Assembly: GCF_006547145.1 (NCBI RefSeq)
Contig: NZ_CP041244.1
Location: 6,386,001 to 6,450,000, forward strand
Length of the DNA stretch: 64,000 nucleotides
Direction of reading: 5' to 3'
Source of the DNA: Actinomadura sp. WMMA1423
Lineage (GTDB): Bacteria > Actinomycetota > Actinomycetes > Streptosporangiales > Streptosporangiaceae
The notes under the pieces were generated by a model, which saw only the letters and a list, made by a program, of their open reading frames with translations, did not search any database and was not told the DNA's origin. This document shows, piece after piece, positions 24,363-33,473 of the stretch. The number at the start of each line of letters is the position of its first letter. Position 1 is the first letter of the stretch. Position numbers and translations under genes: made by a program.

Positions 24363-26993
24363 GTGGCCACGAAGACGCGAGACCTCCTCCGCCAGGACAT
24401 GCCGGAACCGCTGCGACGCGATGTGCGCCTGCTCGGCGCCATGCTCGGCGACTCCCTCGTCGAGTACGGCGGCCCAGGGCTGCTGGACGACGTCGAGCGG
24501 CTGCGCCACGCGGTGATCGCGGCCCGCCGCGGCGAGACGGGCGGCGACGAGGTCGCCGGACTCGTCGACGGCTGGTCGCTGGAGCGCGCCAGGGAGGTCG
24601 CCCGCGCGTTCACCGTGTACTTCCACCTGACCAACCTCGCCGAGGAGCACCACCGCATCCGGACGCTGCGCGAGCGCGACACCGGCGGCACCGTCCCCGG
24701 CTCCGTCGCCGCCGCGGTCGAGGAGATCCGCGCCGCGGGCGACGGCCGGCTCGACGCGGTGGTGGAGGGCCTGGAGTTCCGCCCGGTCTTCACCGCGCAC
24801 CCCACCGAGGCCCGCCGCCGCGCGGTCGTCACCGCCATCCAGCGGATCAGCGACCTGCTGGCCCGGCTGAACGGCGACCCCGGCGCGAGCGAGCGCGAGG
24901 AGACCGAGCGCAGCCTTCGCGAGGAGATCGACCTGCTGTGGCGGACCGCGCTGCGCCGGATCTCGCAGATGGACCCGCTGGACGAGGTCCGCACCGCGAT
25001 GGCCGCGTTCGACGAGACGATCTTCCGGGTCGTCCCGCACGTCTACCGCTCCCTCGACCGCGCCCTGGAAGGGGACGGCGAGGGCTCCGGCGCCCGCCCC
25101 CCGAAGGCCCGCCCCTACCTGAGGTTCGGCAGCTGGATCGGCGGTGACCGCGACGGCAACCCCTACGTCACCGCGCAGGTCACCCGGGACGCCGTCATGA
25201 TCCAGGCCGACCACGTCCTGCGCGCCCTGGAGGCGGCCTGCGCCCGGATCGGGCGGGAGCTGACCGTCCACGAGTCGACCACCCCCGCGTCCGGCGACCT
25301 GCTGAACGCGCTCGCCGCCGCCCGCACCGCCCACCCCCGGCTCGTCGGCGACCTGGCCAAGCGCTCGCCCGGCGAGCCGCACCGCCAGTTCCTCCTGCAC
25401 GCCGCCGCCCGCATCGCCGCGACCCGCGAGCGCGACGCCGACCTCGCCTACGCCTCCCCGGAGGAGCTGCTCGCCGACCTGCGCGCCGTCCAGGGCTCCC
25501 TCGCCGCCGCGGGCGCGCCCCGGCAGGCCTACGGGCGCGTCCAGCAGCTGATCTGGCAGGTCGAGACGTTCGGCTTCCACCTCGCCGAGCTGGAGATCCG
25601 CCAGCACTCCGAGCTGCACGAGAAGGCGATCGAGGAGGTCCGCTCCGGGGGCGCGCGCTCGGAGATGACCGAGGAGATCCTGGAGACGCTGCGGGTCATC
25701 GCGTGGATCCAGCAGCGGTTCGGCGTCCGCGCCTGCCACCGCTACATCGTCTCCTTCACCCGCTCCGCCGAGGACATCGCGAACGTGCACGCCCTCGCCG
25801 AGTCCCTCGGTGACGGCGCGCCCGTCCTGGACGTGATCCCGCTGTTCGAGACGGGCGAGGACCTCGAACGCGCGCCGTCCGTCCTCGAGGGGATGCTGGA
25901 GATCCCGGCCGTCCGGCGCCGCCTGGACGACACGGGCCGCCGCCTGGAGGTCATGCTCGGCTACTCCGACTCCGCCAAGCAGCTCGGCCCGGCCAGCGCC
26001 ACCCTGCGGCTGTACGACACGCAGGAGGCCCTCGCCGCGTGGTCGGCCCGGACGGACGTGAAGCTGACGCTGTTCCACGGCCGCGGAGGCTCCCTCGGCC
26101 GCGGCGGCGGCCCCGCCAACCGCGCGATCCTCGCGCAGGCGCCGGGCTCGGTCGCGGGCCGCTTCAAGGTCACCGAGCAGGGCGAGGTCATCTTCGCCCG
26201 CTACGGCCACGCCGAGATCGCCAAGCGGCACGTCGAGCAGGTCACCAGCGCCGTCCTGCTCGCCTCGACCGACGCCGTCCAGGACCGCGCCCGCGAGGCC
26301 GCCGCCCGCTTCCGCCCGCTGGCCGACAAGATCAGCGAGGCGGCCAGGGAGGCGTTCCGGAGCCTCATCGAGACCGAGGACTTCGCCCTCTGGTTCGCCC
26401 GGGTCAGCCCCCTGGAGGAGATCGCCGAGCTGCGCATCGGCTCCCGCCCGGCCCGCCGCAAGGCCGCCCGCGGCCTGGAGGACCTGCGCGCCATCCCCTG
26501 GGTGTTCGCCTGGACGCAGACCCGCGTCAACCTCCCCGGCTGGTACGGCCTGGGCAGCGGCCTGGCCGCCGTGTCCGACGACGGCCGCGACGTCTCCGAG
26601 CTGCGCGAGGCCTACGAGGCGTGGCCGCTGTTCAACACCCTCCTCGACAACGCCGAGATGAGCCTCGCCAAGTCCGACCGCGCGATCGCCGAGCGGTACC
26701 TGGCCCTGGGCGAGCGCCCCGAGCTGTCCGAGACCGTCCTGACCGAGTACGACCGCACCCGCCGACTGGTCCTGGCGGTCACCGGCCACGACCGCCTCCT
26801 GGAGAACCGCAAGGTCCTCTCCCGCGCGGTCGAGCTCCGCAACCCCTACGTCGACGCCCTCTCCCACCTCCAACTGCGAGCCCTGAAGGCGCTCCGCGCG
26901 GGCGTGGAAGACGACACGGAACGAGCCCACCTGCAGGACCTGCTCCTCCTGTCGGTCAACGGAGTCGCCGCGGGCCTGCAGAACACGGGCTGA
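24363..26993 (+). CDS. ppc: Phosphoenolpyruvate carboxylase
   Basis: The 876-residue enzyme converts PEP and bicarbonate to oxaloacetate. The active-site histidine lies in F-T-A-H-P-T-E (His near 146). Other family blocks are 'GSWIGGDRDGNP' (near 256), 'LGYSDSAKQLG' (near 533), the Gly-rich 'FHGRGGSLGRGGGP' loop (near 571) and the C-terminal N-T-G. The GTG at 24363 gives the expected N terminus (A-T-K-T-R-D-L-L). It is divergent from the acyl-CoA carboxylase genes with a 111-base gap, putting two bicarbonate-using reactions side by side. The frame also extends far upstream, but that part overlaps accD antisense and is rejected. Confidence 0.97.
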   Translation: MATKTRDLLRQDMPEPLRRDVRLLGAMLGDSLVEYGGPGLLDDVERLRHAVIAARRGETGGDEVAGLVDGWSLERAREVARAFTVYFHLTNLAEEHHRIRTLRERDTGGTVPGSVAAAVEEIRAAGDGRLDAVVEGLEFRPVFTAHPTEARRRAVVTAIQRISDLLARLNGDPGASEREETERSLREEIDLLWRTALRRISQMDPLDEVRTAMAAFDETIFRVVPHVYRSLDRALEGDGEGSGARPPKARPYLRFGSWIGGDRDGNPYVTAQVTRDAVMIQADHVLRALEAACARIGRELTVHESTTPASGDLLNALAAARTAHPRLVGDLAKRSPGEPHRQFLLHAAARIAATRERDADLAYASPEELLADLRAVQGSLAAAGAPRQAYGRVQQLIWQVETFGFHLAELEIRQHSELHEKAIEEVRSGGARSEMTEEILETLRVIAWIQQRFGVRACHRYIVSFTRSAEDIANVHALAESLGDGAPVLDVIPLFETGEDLERAPSVLEGMLEIPAVRRRLDDTGRRLEVMLGYSDSAKQLGPASATLRLYDTQEALAAWSARTDVKLTLFHGRGGSLGRGGGPANRAILAQAPGSVAGRFKVTEQGEVIFARYGHAEIAKRHVEQVTSAVLLASTDAVQDRAREAAARFRPLADKISEAAREAFRSLIETEDFALWFARVSPLEEIAELRIGSRPARRKAARGLEDLRAIPWVFAWTQTRVNLPGWYGLGSGLAAVSDDGRDVSELREAYEAWPLFNTLLDNAEMSLAKSDRAIAERYLALGERPELSETVLTEYDRTRRLVLAVTGHDRLLENRKVLSRAVELRNPYVDALSHLQLRALKALRAGVEDDTERAHLQDLLLLSVNGVAAGLQNTG

Positions 26994-26999
26994 GAGTGA

Positions 27000-27298
27000 T
27001 CAGACTCGCCACCCAGCCGGACCGGCACAAGGGCCACCCGGACACGCCCGCCTAACAGTCTTGGAAGGGTCACGCAAAACGCTCTTGGACGTGCCACGTC
27101 ACAGCGCTGTTGGAATCGACCTGAGCGAGGCCGCGGGTCGGGCGGCCGGAAGGCGCCCTAGGCGCCTGGAGGTCGCCCGACCCGCCGAGCCGGGCGACCG
27201 CAGCGCCACGCACCAACCCGCACGGGCACGGAAACCGAAACCGTGGCGTGAGGATCGCCCGGCTCGTGACGGGGGTTCCAGGGGGTCGCCCCCCTGGG
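27000..27298. other. Convergent intergenic region between ppc and echA
   Basis: This gap of about 300 bases holds no gene. The first part, up to about 27125, shows only short imperfect repeats around CTTGGA. The rest, 27126-27298, is one copy of the dispersed palindromic element described separately. Confidence 0.6.
27126..27298 (+). repeat. Dispersed palindromic element, copy 1 (with 82-bp extra segment)
   Basis: Block A (27130-27179) matches the reverse complement of 58001-58050 at 46 of 50 bases. It contains a perfect AGGCGCC-CTA-GGCGCCT hairpin at 27151-27167. Block B (27255-27298) matches the reverse complement of 57961-58007 apart from length differences in G runs. It ends in a perfect 8-bp hairpin, CCAGGGGG-TCGC-CCCCCTGG, at 27278-27297. 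The hairpin lies one base from the echA stop codon. Compared with copy 2, an 82-base segment is added between the blocks, bounded by TCGCCCG at both ends. A bidirectional terminator role is inferred from the convergent location. Confidence 0.75.
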
Positions 27299-28072
27299 TT
27301 AACACGGCCAGTTGGGCTTTCGCTTTTCGTTGAAGGCGGCGATGCCCTCGCGGCGGTCGGCGGAGAAGGCGACCGTGCGCCAGGCGTTCTCCTCCAGGTC
27401 CAGGGCGGCGTCGAGGCCGGTGCCGCCGCCGAGGCGCATGGCGCGCTTGGCGGCGCGGACGGCGGTGGGGGAGTTGCGGGCGATCACCTCGGCGGTGCCG
27501 AGGGCCTCCTCGCGGGCCGTGCCCGCGGGGACGCGGCGGTCGGCGAGGCCGTAGGCGAGGGCCTCCTCGATGCCGAGGCGGCGGCCGGTGAAGACGAGGT
27601 CGGCGGCCTTGCCGGGGCCGAGGCGGCGCAGGGCGAGCTGGGTTCCGCCGCCGCCGGGCACGAGGCCGACGCTCACCTCGGGGAGCCCGAACACGGCCGA
27701 CTCGTCCGCGACGATGATGTCGGCGGACAGCGCGATCTCGCAGCCGCCGCCGAGGGCGTAGCCGTGCACGGCGGCGACGACCGGCTGCGGCAGGTTCAGG
27801 ACGCCGCCGAACGCCGCGCGGAAGACCGGGCGCTGCGCGAGGATCTCCTCGTCGGTCATCGCGTTGCGCTCCTTGAGGTCGGCGCCCACGCAGAACGCCC
27901 TCTCCCCGGAGGCGGAGAGCACCACCGCGCGGACCGAGGCGTCGGCCGCGACCTCGGCGCACACGGCGGCGAGGCGCCGCGCCATCGCGGTCGACAGGGC
28001 GTTGAGGGCCTCGGGCCGGTCCAGCACGATCTCCGCGACGTGCCCGTCGCGCCGCAGCGTCACACCATCCAT
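27299..28072 (-). CDS. Enoyl-CoA hydratase/isomerase
   Basis: The 257-residue crotonase hydrates 2-enoyl-CoA in fatty-acid or branched-chain catabolism. The oxyanion-hole region 'AVHGYALGGGCE' and the second glutamate in 'GLPEVSVGLVPGGGG' are both present, so both catalytic glutamates of true hydratases are kept. Length and C terminus (N-E-K-R-K-P) are normal. It is convergent with ppc and divergent from birA. Acyl-chain specificity is not predictable. Confidence 0.93.
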   Translation of the reverse strand: MDGVTLRRDGHVAEIVLDRPEALNALSTAMARRLAAVCAEVAADASVRAVVLSASGERAFCVGADLKERNAMTDEEILAQRPVFRAAFGGVLNLPQPVVAAVHGYALGGGCEIALSADIIVADESAVFGLPEVSVGLVPGGGGTQLALRRLGPGKAADLVFTGRRLGIEEALAYGLADRRVPAGTAREEALGTAEVIARNSPTAVRAAKRAMRLGGGTGLDAALDLEENAWRTVAFSADRREGIAAFNEKRKPNWPC

Positions 28073-28152
28073 GAGGGCACCCTAACGAGGGCGTTCCCCG
28101 CCGCCGGACGCCGGTCCCAAGATCGAACTCGTCATGGGGTTGGATTGGAGGT

Positions 28153-29013
28153 GTGAGCGACTCACGGTATGGGGACCTCGACCGGCCGCCGCTGCACGAG
28201 GGGGCGCTGCGGCGCGCGCTCGTGCGGGAGGGCGGGCTGTGGCGGGACGTCCGCGTGGTGGAGGAGACCGGGTCCACGAACGCCGACCTCGCGGAGCGGG
28301 CGCGGGAGGGGGCGCCGGAGGGGAGCGTGCTGGTCACCGAGCTCCAGACGGCGGGCCGCGGCCGGCTCGGACGGAGCTGGACGGCGCCGCCGCGCTCGGG
28401 GCTGACGTTCTCGATGCTGCTGCGCCCGGCGGTGCCGCCGACGCGGTTCGCCTGGGCGTCGCTGCTGGCGGGGGTGGCGGTCGCCACCGCCCTCCGGCGG
28501 ATGACCGCCTGGTCGCAGGCGGGGGAGGGGTTCCTCGGGGAGGGCGGCGACGTCGCGGTGGACGTGCGCCTGAAATGGCCGAACGACGTGCTGGTCGGCG
28601 ACCGCAAGCTCGCCGGGATCCTCGCCGAGATGGTCGACGGCGGGCTCGTGGTCGGGGTCGGGCTGAACGTCGGGCTGCGCGAGGACGAGCTGCCGGTGCC
28701 GACCGCGACGTCCCTGGCGATCGAGGGCGCGCCGCTCAGCGACCGGGCGCCCCTGCTGCGCGCGATCCTCCGCGAGTTCGCCACCTGGTACGAGGAGTGG
28801 ACGGCGCTCGGCGGTGATCCGGAGAGCAGCGGGCTGCGTACCGCGTACCGGGACCTGTGCGCGACCCTCGGACGCGAGGTCCGGGTGGAGATGCCGGGCG
28901 GCGAGCGGCTGGCCGGGACGGCGCGGGACGTGGACGAGGCGGGCCGGCTCGTGGTGGCCGGACCGGGCGGCGAGCGCGCCGTCAGCGCGGGCGATGTGGT
29001 GCACGTCCGGTGA
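28153..29013 (+). CDS. birA: Biotin-[acetyl-CoA-carboxylase] ligase
   Basis: The 286-residue enzyme activates biotin with ATP and attaches it to the carboxylase carrier domain. It shows the biotinyl-AMP loop 'GRGRLGRSW' (about residues 72-80), 'KWPNDVLV' (near 141-148) and a C-terminal SH3-like domain. There is no N-terminal DNA-binding domain, so it is a group I ligase and not a repressor. It starts with GTG, 80 bases from the divergent echA. The nearby acyl-CoA carboxylase is a probable client. Confidence 0.94.
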   Translation: MSDSRYGDLDRPPLHEGALRRALVREGGLWRDVRVVEETGSTNADLAERAREGAPEGSVLVTELQTAGRGRLGRSWTAPPRSGLTFSMLLRPAVPPTRFAWASLLAGVAVATALRRMTAWSQAGEGFLGEGGDVAVDVRLKWPNDVLVGDRKLAGILAEMVDGGLVVGVGLNVGLREDELPVPTATSLAIEGAPLSDRAPLLRAILREFATWYEEWTALGGDPESSGLRTAYRDLCATLGREVRVEMPGGERLAGTARDVDEAGRLVVAGPGGERAVSAGDVVHVR

Positions 29014-29133
29014 ACGGGGAGGGACGATCCGCCATCCGGCCATTGAAGTTGATGCTGATCTGCGACGATATGTTCGGGTACCGATCCACGACGCCGCAGC
29101 CACGGCCCATGGCGGCGGCGGACTGAGGGGCGG

Positions 29134-30144
29134 ATGATGGCGGCCGGATTGCCGGATCCGAAGGAGATCGAAGAGCTCCTGCTCGGGGGCGAGCTGCGGT
29201 ACAACCGCGTCGAGGCCGTCCGGCAGTCCGGGGTCTCCCGCGACTTCGCCGGGCGGATCTGGCGCGCGTTCGGCTACCCGTCGATGCCCGACGAGACGAT
29301 CGCCTACACCGAGGGCGACGTGGCGGCGCTGGACCGGCTCCGCAGGCTCGTCGACGACGGGATCCTGGACGAGGACGGCGTGATCCGGCTCGTCCGGGCG
29401 TTCGGCCAGACCATGACGCGGCTGGCCGAGTGGCAGGTCAACCTGCTGCGCAGCATGCTGACGCAGGACCTGAACGAGGCGCCGTCCGCGCAGGCGGTGG
29501 ACACGGTCGTCGACATCGCCGAGAAGCACATCGGCGACTTCGAGCCGCTGGTGGTGCACGCCTGGCGGCGGCAGCTCGCCGCCGCCGGGACGCGGGCGCT
29601 GGCCGCGGCGGCGAGCCGGGAGAACGGCGATCCCACGGGCCGGCCGATGACCACCGTCGGCTTCGCGGACATGGTCTCCTTCACCCAGGTCAGCCGGGAG
29701 CTGGAGGAGATCGAGCTGGCCCGGGTGGTGGAGTGGTTCGAGGAGACCGCCGCCGACATCATCGCCTCCTGCGGCGGCCGGCTGGTGAAGACGCTCGGCG
29801 ACGAGGTGCTGTTCAGCGCGGGGACGCCGGAGATCGGGGCGGAGATCGCGCTGACGGTGGCGTCGGCGATCCAGGACGAGACGGAGGTCCCGGACGTGCG
29901 GGTCGGCGTCGCGTACGGGCCCGTCCTGCCGCTGATGGGCGACGTCTTCGGCACGACCGTGAACCTCGCGGCCCGGCTCACCTCCCTCGCCCGGCCGGGC
30001 GCGGTGGTGATCGACGCCGAGCTGGCGGCGTGCCTGGAGAACGCGCCGGGCTACGAGGTCACGCGGATCGTCAGGCGCCCGGTCCGCGGCCTCGGCATCG
30101 TCCAGCCGTACGTGCTGCGCAGGAGCGGCGGGCAGGCGCCGTAG
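29134..30144 (+). CDS. Class III adenylyl cyclase
   Basis: The 336-residue protein has an N-terminal helical domain (about 1-165) like that of mycobacterial Rv2212/Rv1264-type cyclases, then a class III catalytic domain. The metal-binding aspartates are Asp179 (G-F-A-D-M-V-S-F) and Asp223 (L-G-D-E-V-L-F). Substrate Lys219 is present, as are the downstream D-V-F-G-T-T-V-N-L-A-A-R residues for adenine selection and transition-state binding. All canonical residues are kept, so cAMP formation is expected. The N-terminal domain may be autoinhibitory as in Rv1264. Two ATGs (29134 and 29137) are possible starts. Confidence 0.93.
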   Translation: MMAAGLPDPKEIEELLLGGELRYNRVEAVRQSGVSRDFAGRIWRAFGYPSMPDETIAYTEGDVAALDRLRRLVDDGILDEDGVIRLVRAFGQTMTRLAEWQVNLLRSMLTQDLNEAPSAQAVDTVVDIAEKHIGDFEPLVVHAWRRQLAAAGTRALAAAASRENGDPTGRPMTTVGFADMVSFTQVSRELEEIELARVVEWFEETAADIIASCGGRLVKTLGDEVLFSAGTPEIGAEIALTVASAIQDETEVPDVRVGVAYGPVLPLMGDVFGTTVNLAARLTSLARPGAVVIDAELAACLENAPGYEVTRIVRRPVRGLGIVQPYVLRRSGGQAP

Positions 30145-30145
30145 C

Positions 30146-30643
30146 TCAGACGGGGCTCGGGCCGCCCTCGCCGGGCGAGTCGGTGAGGCGCTGGAGGTAG
30201 TTCTGCTCGCCGAGGGCCTGGACGAGGCTCAGCTCGGTCTCCAGGTAGTCGATGTGCTCCTCCTCGTCGGCGAGGATGTCCTCGAAGATCCGGGCGGAGG
30301 TGACGTCGCCGCGCGAGCGCATCAGCTCGATGCCGGGCCGCAGCCGGGCCACGGCCTCCATCTCGATCTCCAGGTCCGCCTTGAGCTGCTCGACGATCGT
30401 CTGCCCGATGCGCAGGGTGCCGAGCTTCTGGTAGTTCGGCAGCCCCTCCAGGAACAGGATCCGGTCGGTGAGCCGCTCCGCGTGCCGCATCTCGTCGAAG
30501 GACTCGTCGCGGGTGTGCTTGGCGATGCGGGTGAAGCCCCAGTTCTCCTGCATCTTGGAGTGCAGGAAGTACTGGTTGATGGCCGTGAGCTCCGCGGTGA
30601 GCTGTTCGTTCAGCAGCGCGATGATGTCGTTGTCGCCTTCCAT
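30146..30643 (-). CDS. bfr: Bacterioferritin
   Basis: The 165-residue haem ferritin stores iron in a 24-mer. With the start at 30643 the numbering matches E. coli Bfr: Glu18, Glu51 and His54 of the diiron ferroxidase site, and Met52 for haem binding, are all present, as is the later D-E-E-E-H-I-D motif. An in-frame ATG at 30652 would add three residues. It is the second gene after bfd on the same strand, 97 bases downstream, and an iron box lies upstream of bfd. The stop codon is two bases from that of the cyclase (convergent). Confidence 0.95.
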   Translation of the reverse strand: MEGDNDIIALLNEQLTAELTAINQYFLHSKMQENWGFTRIAKHTRDESFDEMRHAERLTDRILFLEGLPNYQKLGTLRIGQTIVEQLKADLEIEMEAVARLRPGIELMRSRGDVTSARIFEDILADEEEHIDYLETELSLVQALGEQNYLQRLTDSPGEGGPSPV

Positions 30644-30740
30644 GGACCCCATGCTTCCATGCCGGACCGGATCCGGGACAGTACCGAACCCTACACAGTG
30701 CGTGTCCGATTCATGGCGCCCCGTGCCGGAACCGCGACGA

Positions 30741-31052
30741 TCAGGCGGCGGTCGACGAGGCCGGCGCGCCCTCGGCGCCCTGCCCCATGACCCGCGCCGG
30801 CTCCGGGAGGCGGGGGTCGGCGAGCGGCGCCCCGGGGACGGACGCCAGGGTGTGCGGGCCGCCGGCCAGGGCGTCCGCGAGCGCCGCGGAGGCGCGGTAC
30901 TCGCTGACCATCGTGTGGATGCGCTTGGTGCACAGCCCGCAGCCCGGCTTGAACCCGCAGGCGGCCTTGACGGCCTTGGCGGTCGTGCAACCGCTCGCCA
31001 TGCAGCCGTGGACGTCGTCCTCCGTGACGGCGTTGCAGATGCAGACGTACAT
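30741..31052 (-). CDS. bfd: Bacterioferritin-associated ferredoxin
   Basis: The 103-residue protein starts M-Y-V-C-I-C-N-A-V and carries the BFD-type [2Fe-2S] pattern C-x-C then C-x-x-C ('GCGLC') over the first 45 residues. Bfd reduces the bacterioferritin core to release iron. The C-terminal half is a low-complexity Ala/Pro extension, longer than in E. coli Bfd. The ATG at 31052 is chosen because it gives the conserved N terminus. A DmdR/IdeR-like box lies 76 bases upstream, so iron control is expected. Confidence 0.92.
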   Translation of the reverse strand: MYVCICNAVTEDDVHGCMASGCTTAKAVKAACGFKPGCGLCTKRIHTMVSEYRASAALADALAGGPHTLASVPGAPLADPRLPEPARVMGQGAEGAPASSTAA

Positions 31053-31127
31053 TCCGGTGGGAGACCTTCCGTTGCGGCTCGTCCTGTTCGCAGCGTGCCC
31101 GACCGGGGCCGCTAAGGGCGCCCTCAT

Positions 31128-31146
31128 TAAGGTAAGGCTCCCCTAA
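31128..31146 (-). promoter_or_regulatory. DmdR/IdeR-type iron box upstream of bfd-bfr
   Basis: The 19-base site TAAGGTAAGGCTCCCCTAA matches the known actinobacterial iron box TTAGGTTAGGCTMACCTAA at about 15-16 of 19 positions. It lies 76 bases upstream of bfd. Binding by an IdeR/DmdR1 protein is inferred from this match. Confidence 0.8.
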
Positions 31147-31289
31147 CGTAACCCACGGATGTCCGTTCTGGCCAGTGGGGTCCCGATCGGTGTGATCTAT
31201 CCCCCAGGGGGAAGGGCTTCCCGGGTGCGGCCCCCGGTACGTGGCGCGGACGGGGCGCCCGGTGCCGCACCCTACGAAGGGCGGAACAA

Positions 31290-33455
31290 TTGGCTCAGGT
31301 TTGGCCGGGTGACGCCTACCCCCTGGGGGCCCGGTTCGACGGCGCGGGGACGAACTTCGCCGTCTTCTCCGAGGTGGCAGAGAAAGTGGAGCTGTGCCTG
31401 TTCGACGGGCCGGCGGGCGAGGGCGAGGAGACGCGGCTGGCGCTGCCGGAGGTGGACGCCTTCGTGTGGCACGGCTACCTCCCGGGCGTCATGCCGGGCC
31501 GCCGCTACGGGTTCCGGGTGCACGGCCCCTACGACCCTGCGAGGGGCCTGCGCTGCAACCCCTCGAAGCTGCTCCTGGACCCGTACGCGCAGGCCGTCGA
31601 GGGCCAGGTCGACTGGGACCAGGCGTGCTTCGGGTACGACTTCGGCGACCCGTGGTCGCGCAACGACGCCGACTCGGCGCCCCACACGATGCGTTCGGTG
31701 GTGGTCAGCCCGTACTTCGACTGGGGGGACGACCGCCCGCCCCGCACCCCGTACCACGAGACGGTGATCTACGAGGCGCACGTCAAGGGCCTGACCGCCC
31801 GGCATCCGGACATCCCGCCCGCGCTGCGCGGGACCTACGCGGCGCTCGGCCATCCGGTGATCACCGAGCACCTGCGCTCGATCGGGGTGACGGCGGTCGA
31901 GCTGATGCCCGTCCACCAGTTCGTCCACGACGACGCGCTGACCAGCCGGGGCCTGCGCAACTACTGGGGCTACAACACCCTCGGCTTCTTCGCGCCGCAC
32001 AACGAGTACTCCTCGTCCGGGCAGCGCGGCGAGCAGGTGCTGGAGTTCAAGGCGATGGTGAAGTCGCTGCACGAGGCCGGGATCGAGGTGATCCTGGACG
32101 TCGTCTACAACCACACCGCCGAGGGCAACCACCTCGGGCCGACGCTGTCGTTCCGCGGCATCGACAACGCCTCGTACTACCGGCTCACCGAGGACGACGC
32201 CCGCTACTACATGGACACCACGGGCACCGGCAACAGCCTGCTCATGCGCAGCCCGCACGTCCTGCAGCTGATCATGGACTCGCTGCGGTACTGGGTGACC
32301 GAGATGCACGTGGACGGGTTCCGCTTCGACCTCGCCGCGACGCTGGCCCGCGAGCTGCACGCGGTGGACCGGCTGTCGGCGTTCTTCGACCTCGTCCAGC
32401 AGGACCCCGTGGTCTCCCAGGTCAAGCTGATCGCCGAGCCGTGGGACGTGGGCGAGGGCGGCTACCAGGTCGGCAACTTCCCGCCGCTGTGGACGGAGTG
32501 GAACGGCCAGTACCGCGACACCATGCGCGACTACTGGCGCGGTCAGCCGGGCGCGCTGCCCGACTTCGCGTCCCGGCTGACGGGCTCGTCCGACCTTTAC
32601 GCCGACGACGGCCGCCGCCCGCTCGCCTCGATCAACTTCGTGACGTGCCACGACGGCTTCACGCTGCACGACCTCGTCTCCTACGACGGCAAGCACAACG
32701 AGGCCAACGGCGAGGGCAACCGCGACGGCAGCGACGACAACCGTTCGTGGAACTGCGGCCACGAGGGTCCGACGGACGACCTGGACATCATCTCGCTGCG
32801 CGAACGGCAGAAGCGCAACTTCCTGACCACGCTGTTCCTGTCGCAGGGCGTGCCGATGCTGTCGCACGGCGACGAGCTGGGCCGGACGCAGAGCGGCAAC
32901 AACAACGCCTACTGCCAGGACACCGAGCTGTCCTGGGTCGACTGGACGGGCCTGCGCGACGACACGTTCTTCGACGAGCGCGGCCCGCTGCTCGACTTCG
33001 TCCGCCGCCTCTCGGAGCTGCGGACCGAGCACCCGGTGCTCCGCCGGCGCCGGTTCTTCCGGGGCGGCGACGCGGGCTCCAAGCGCGCCCGCGCGGAGGC
33101 CGGGCCCGAGGACCTGCCCGACATCGTGTGGTTCACTCCCGGCGGGGCGCAGATGACCGACCACGACTGGTCCGCCGGGTTCAACAAGTCGCTGACCGTG
33201 TTCCTGAACGGCGACGCGATCGGGGAGCCGGACCGGCGCGGACGGCAGGTCAGGGACGACTCGTTCCTGCTGCTCATCAACGCCCACGACGGGGACCTGC
33301 CGTTCACGCTTCCGCCCGCGCCGTACGGGCAGATGTGGATGAAGGTGCTCGACACCGCCGATCCGCTGCTCGCCGAGGAGGAGTCGCCCGTCGTGAAGGC
33401 CCGCGAGAACGTGCCGGTCGCCGCCCGCTCCATCCAGGTCATCCGCCGGCTCTGA
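31290..33455 (+). CDS. glgX: Glycogen debranching enzyme GlgX/TreX
   Basis: The 721-residue GH13 enzyme cleaves alpha-1,6 branches of glycogen or maltodextrin. It has the N-terminal CBM48-like domain and the GH13 catalytic residues: nucleophile Asp in 'GFRFDLAAT' (near 347), acid Glu in 'IAEPWD' (near 380) and 'NFVTCHDGFT' (near 453). The start is TTG at 31290, after GAAGGGCGG; it gives the conserved M-A-Q-V-W-P-G-D start. It is the first gene of a glgX-treY-treZ run that turns branched glucan into trehalose. Confidence 0.95.
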   Translation: MAQVWPGDAYPLGARFDGAGTNFAVFSEVAEKVELCLFDGPAGEGEETRLALPEVDAFVWHGYLPGVMPGRRYGFRVHGPYDPARGLRCNPSKLLLDPYAQAVEGQVDWDQACFGYDFGDPWSRNDADSAPHTMRSVVVSPYFDWGDDRPPRTPYHETVIYEAHVKGLTARHPDIPPALRGTYAALGHPVITEHLRSIGVTAVELMPVHQFVHDDALTSRGLRNYWGYNTLGFFAPHNEYSSSGQRGEQVLEFKAMVKSLHEAGIEVILDVVYNHTAEGNHLGPTLSFRGIDNASYYRLTEDDARYYMDTTGTGNSLLMRSPHVLQLIMDSLRYWVTEMHVDGFRFDLAATLARELHAVDRLSAFFDLVQQDPVVSQVKLIAEPWDVGEGGYQVGNFPPLWTEWNGQYRDTMRDYWRGQPGALPDFASRLTGSSDLYADDGRRPLASINFVTCHDGFTLHDLVSYDGKHNEANGEGNRDGSDDNRSWNCGHEGPTDDLDIISLRERQKRNFLTTLFLSQGVPMLSHGDELGRTQSGNNNAYCQDTELSWVDWTGLRDDTFFDERGPLLDFVRRLSELRTEHPVLRRRRFFRGGDAGSKRARAEAGPEDLPDIVWFTPGGAQMTDHDWSAGFNKSLTVFLNGDAIGEPDRRGRQVRDDSFLLLINAHDGDLPFTLPPAPYGQMWMKVLDTADPLLAEEESPVVKARENVPVAARSIQVIRRL

Positions 33456-33473
33456 GGCAGGGACACCCCGCAC

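Noticed and set aside
31201..31211. CCCCCAGGGGG as a hairpin upstream of glgX
   Set aside because: The palindrome leaves no room for a loop and cannot form a normal terminator.
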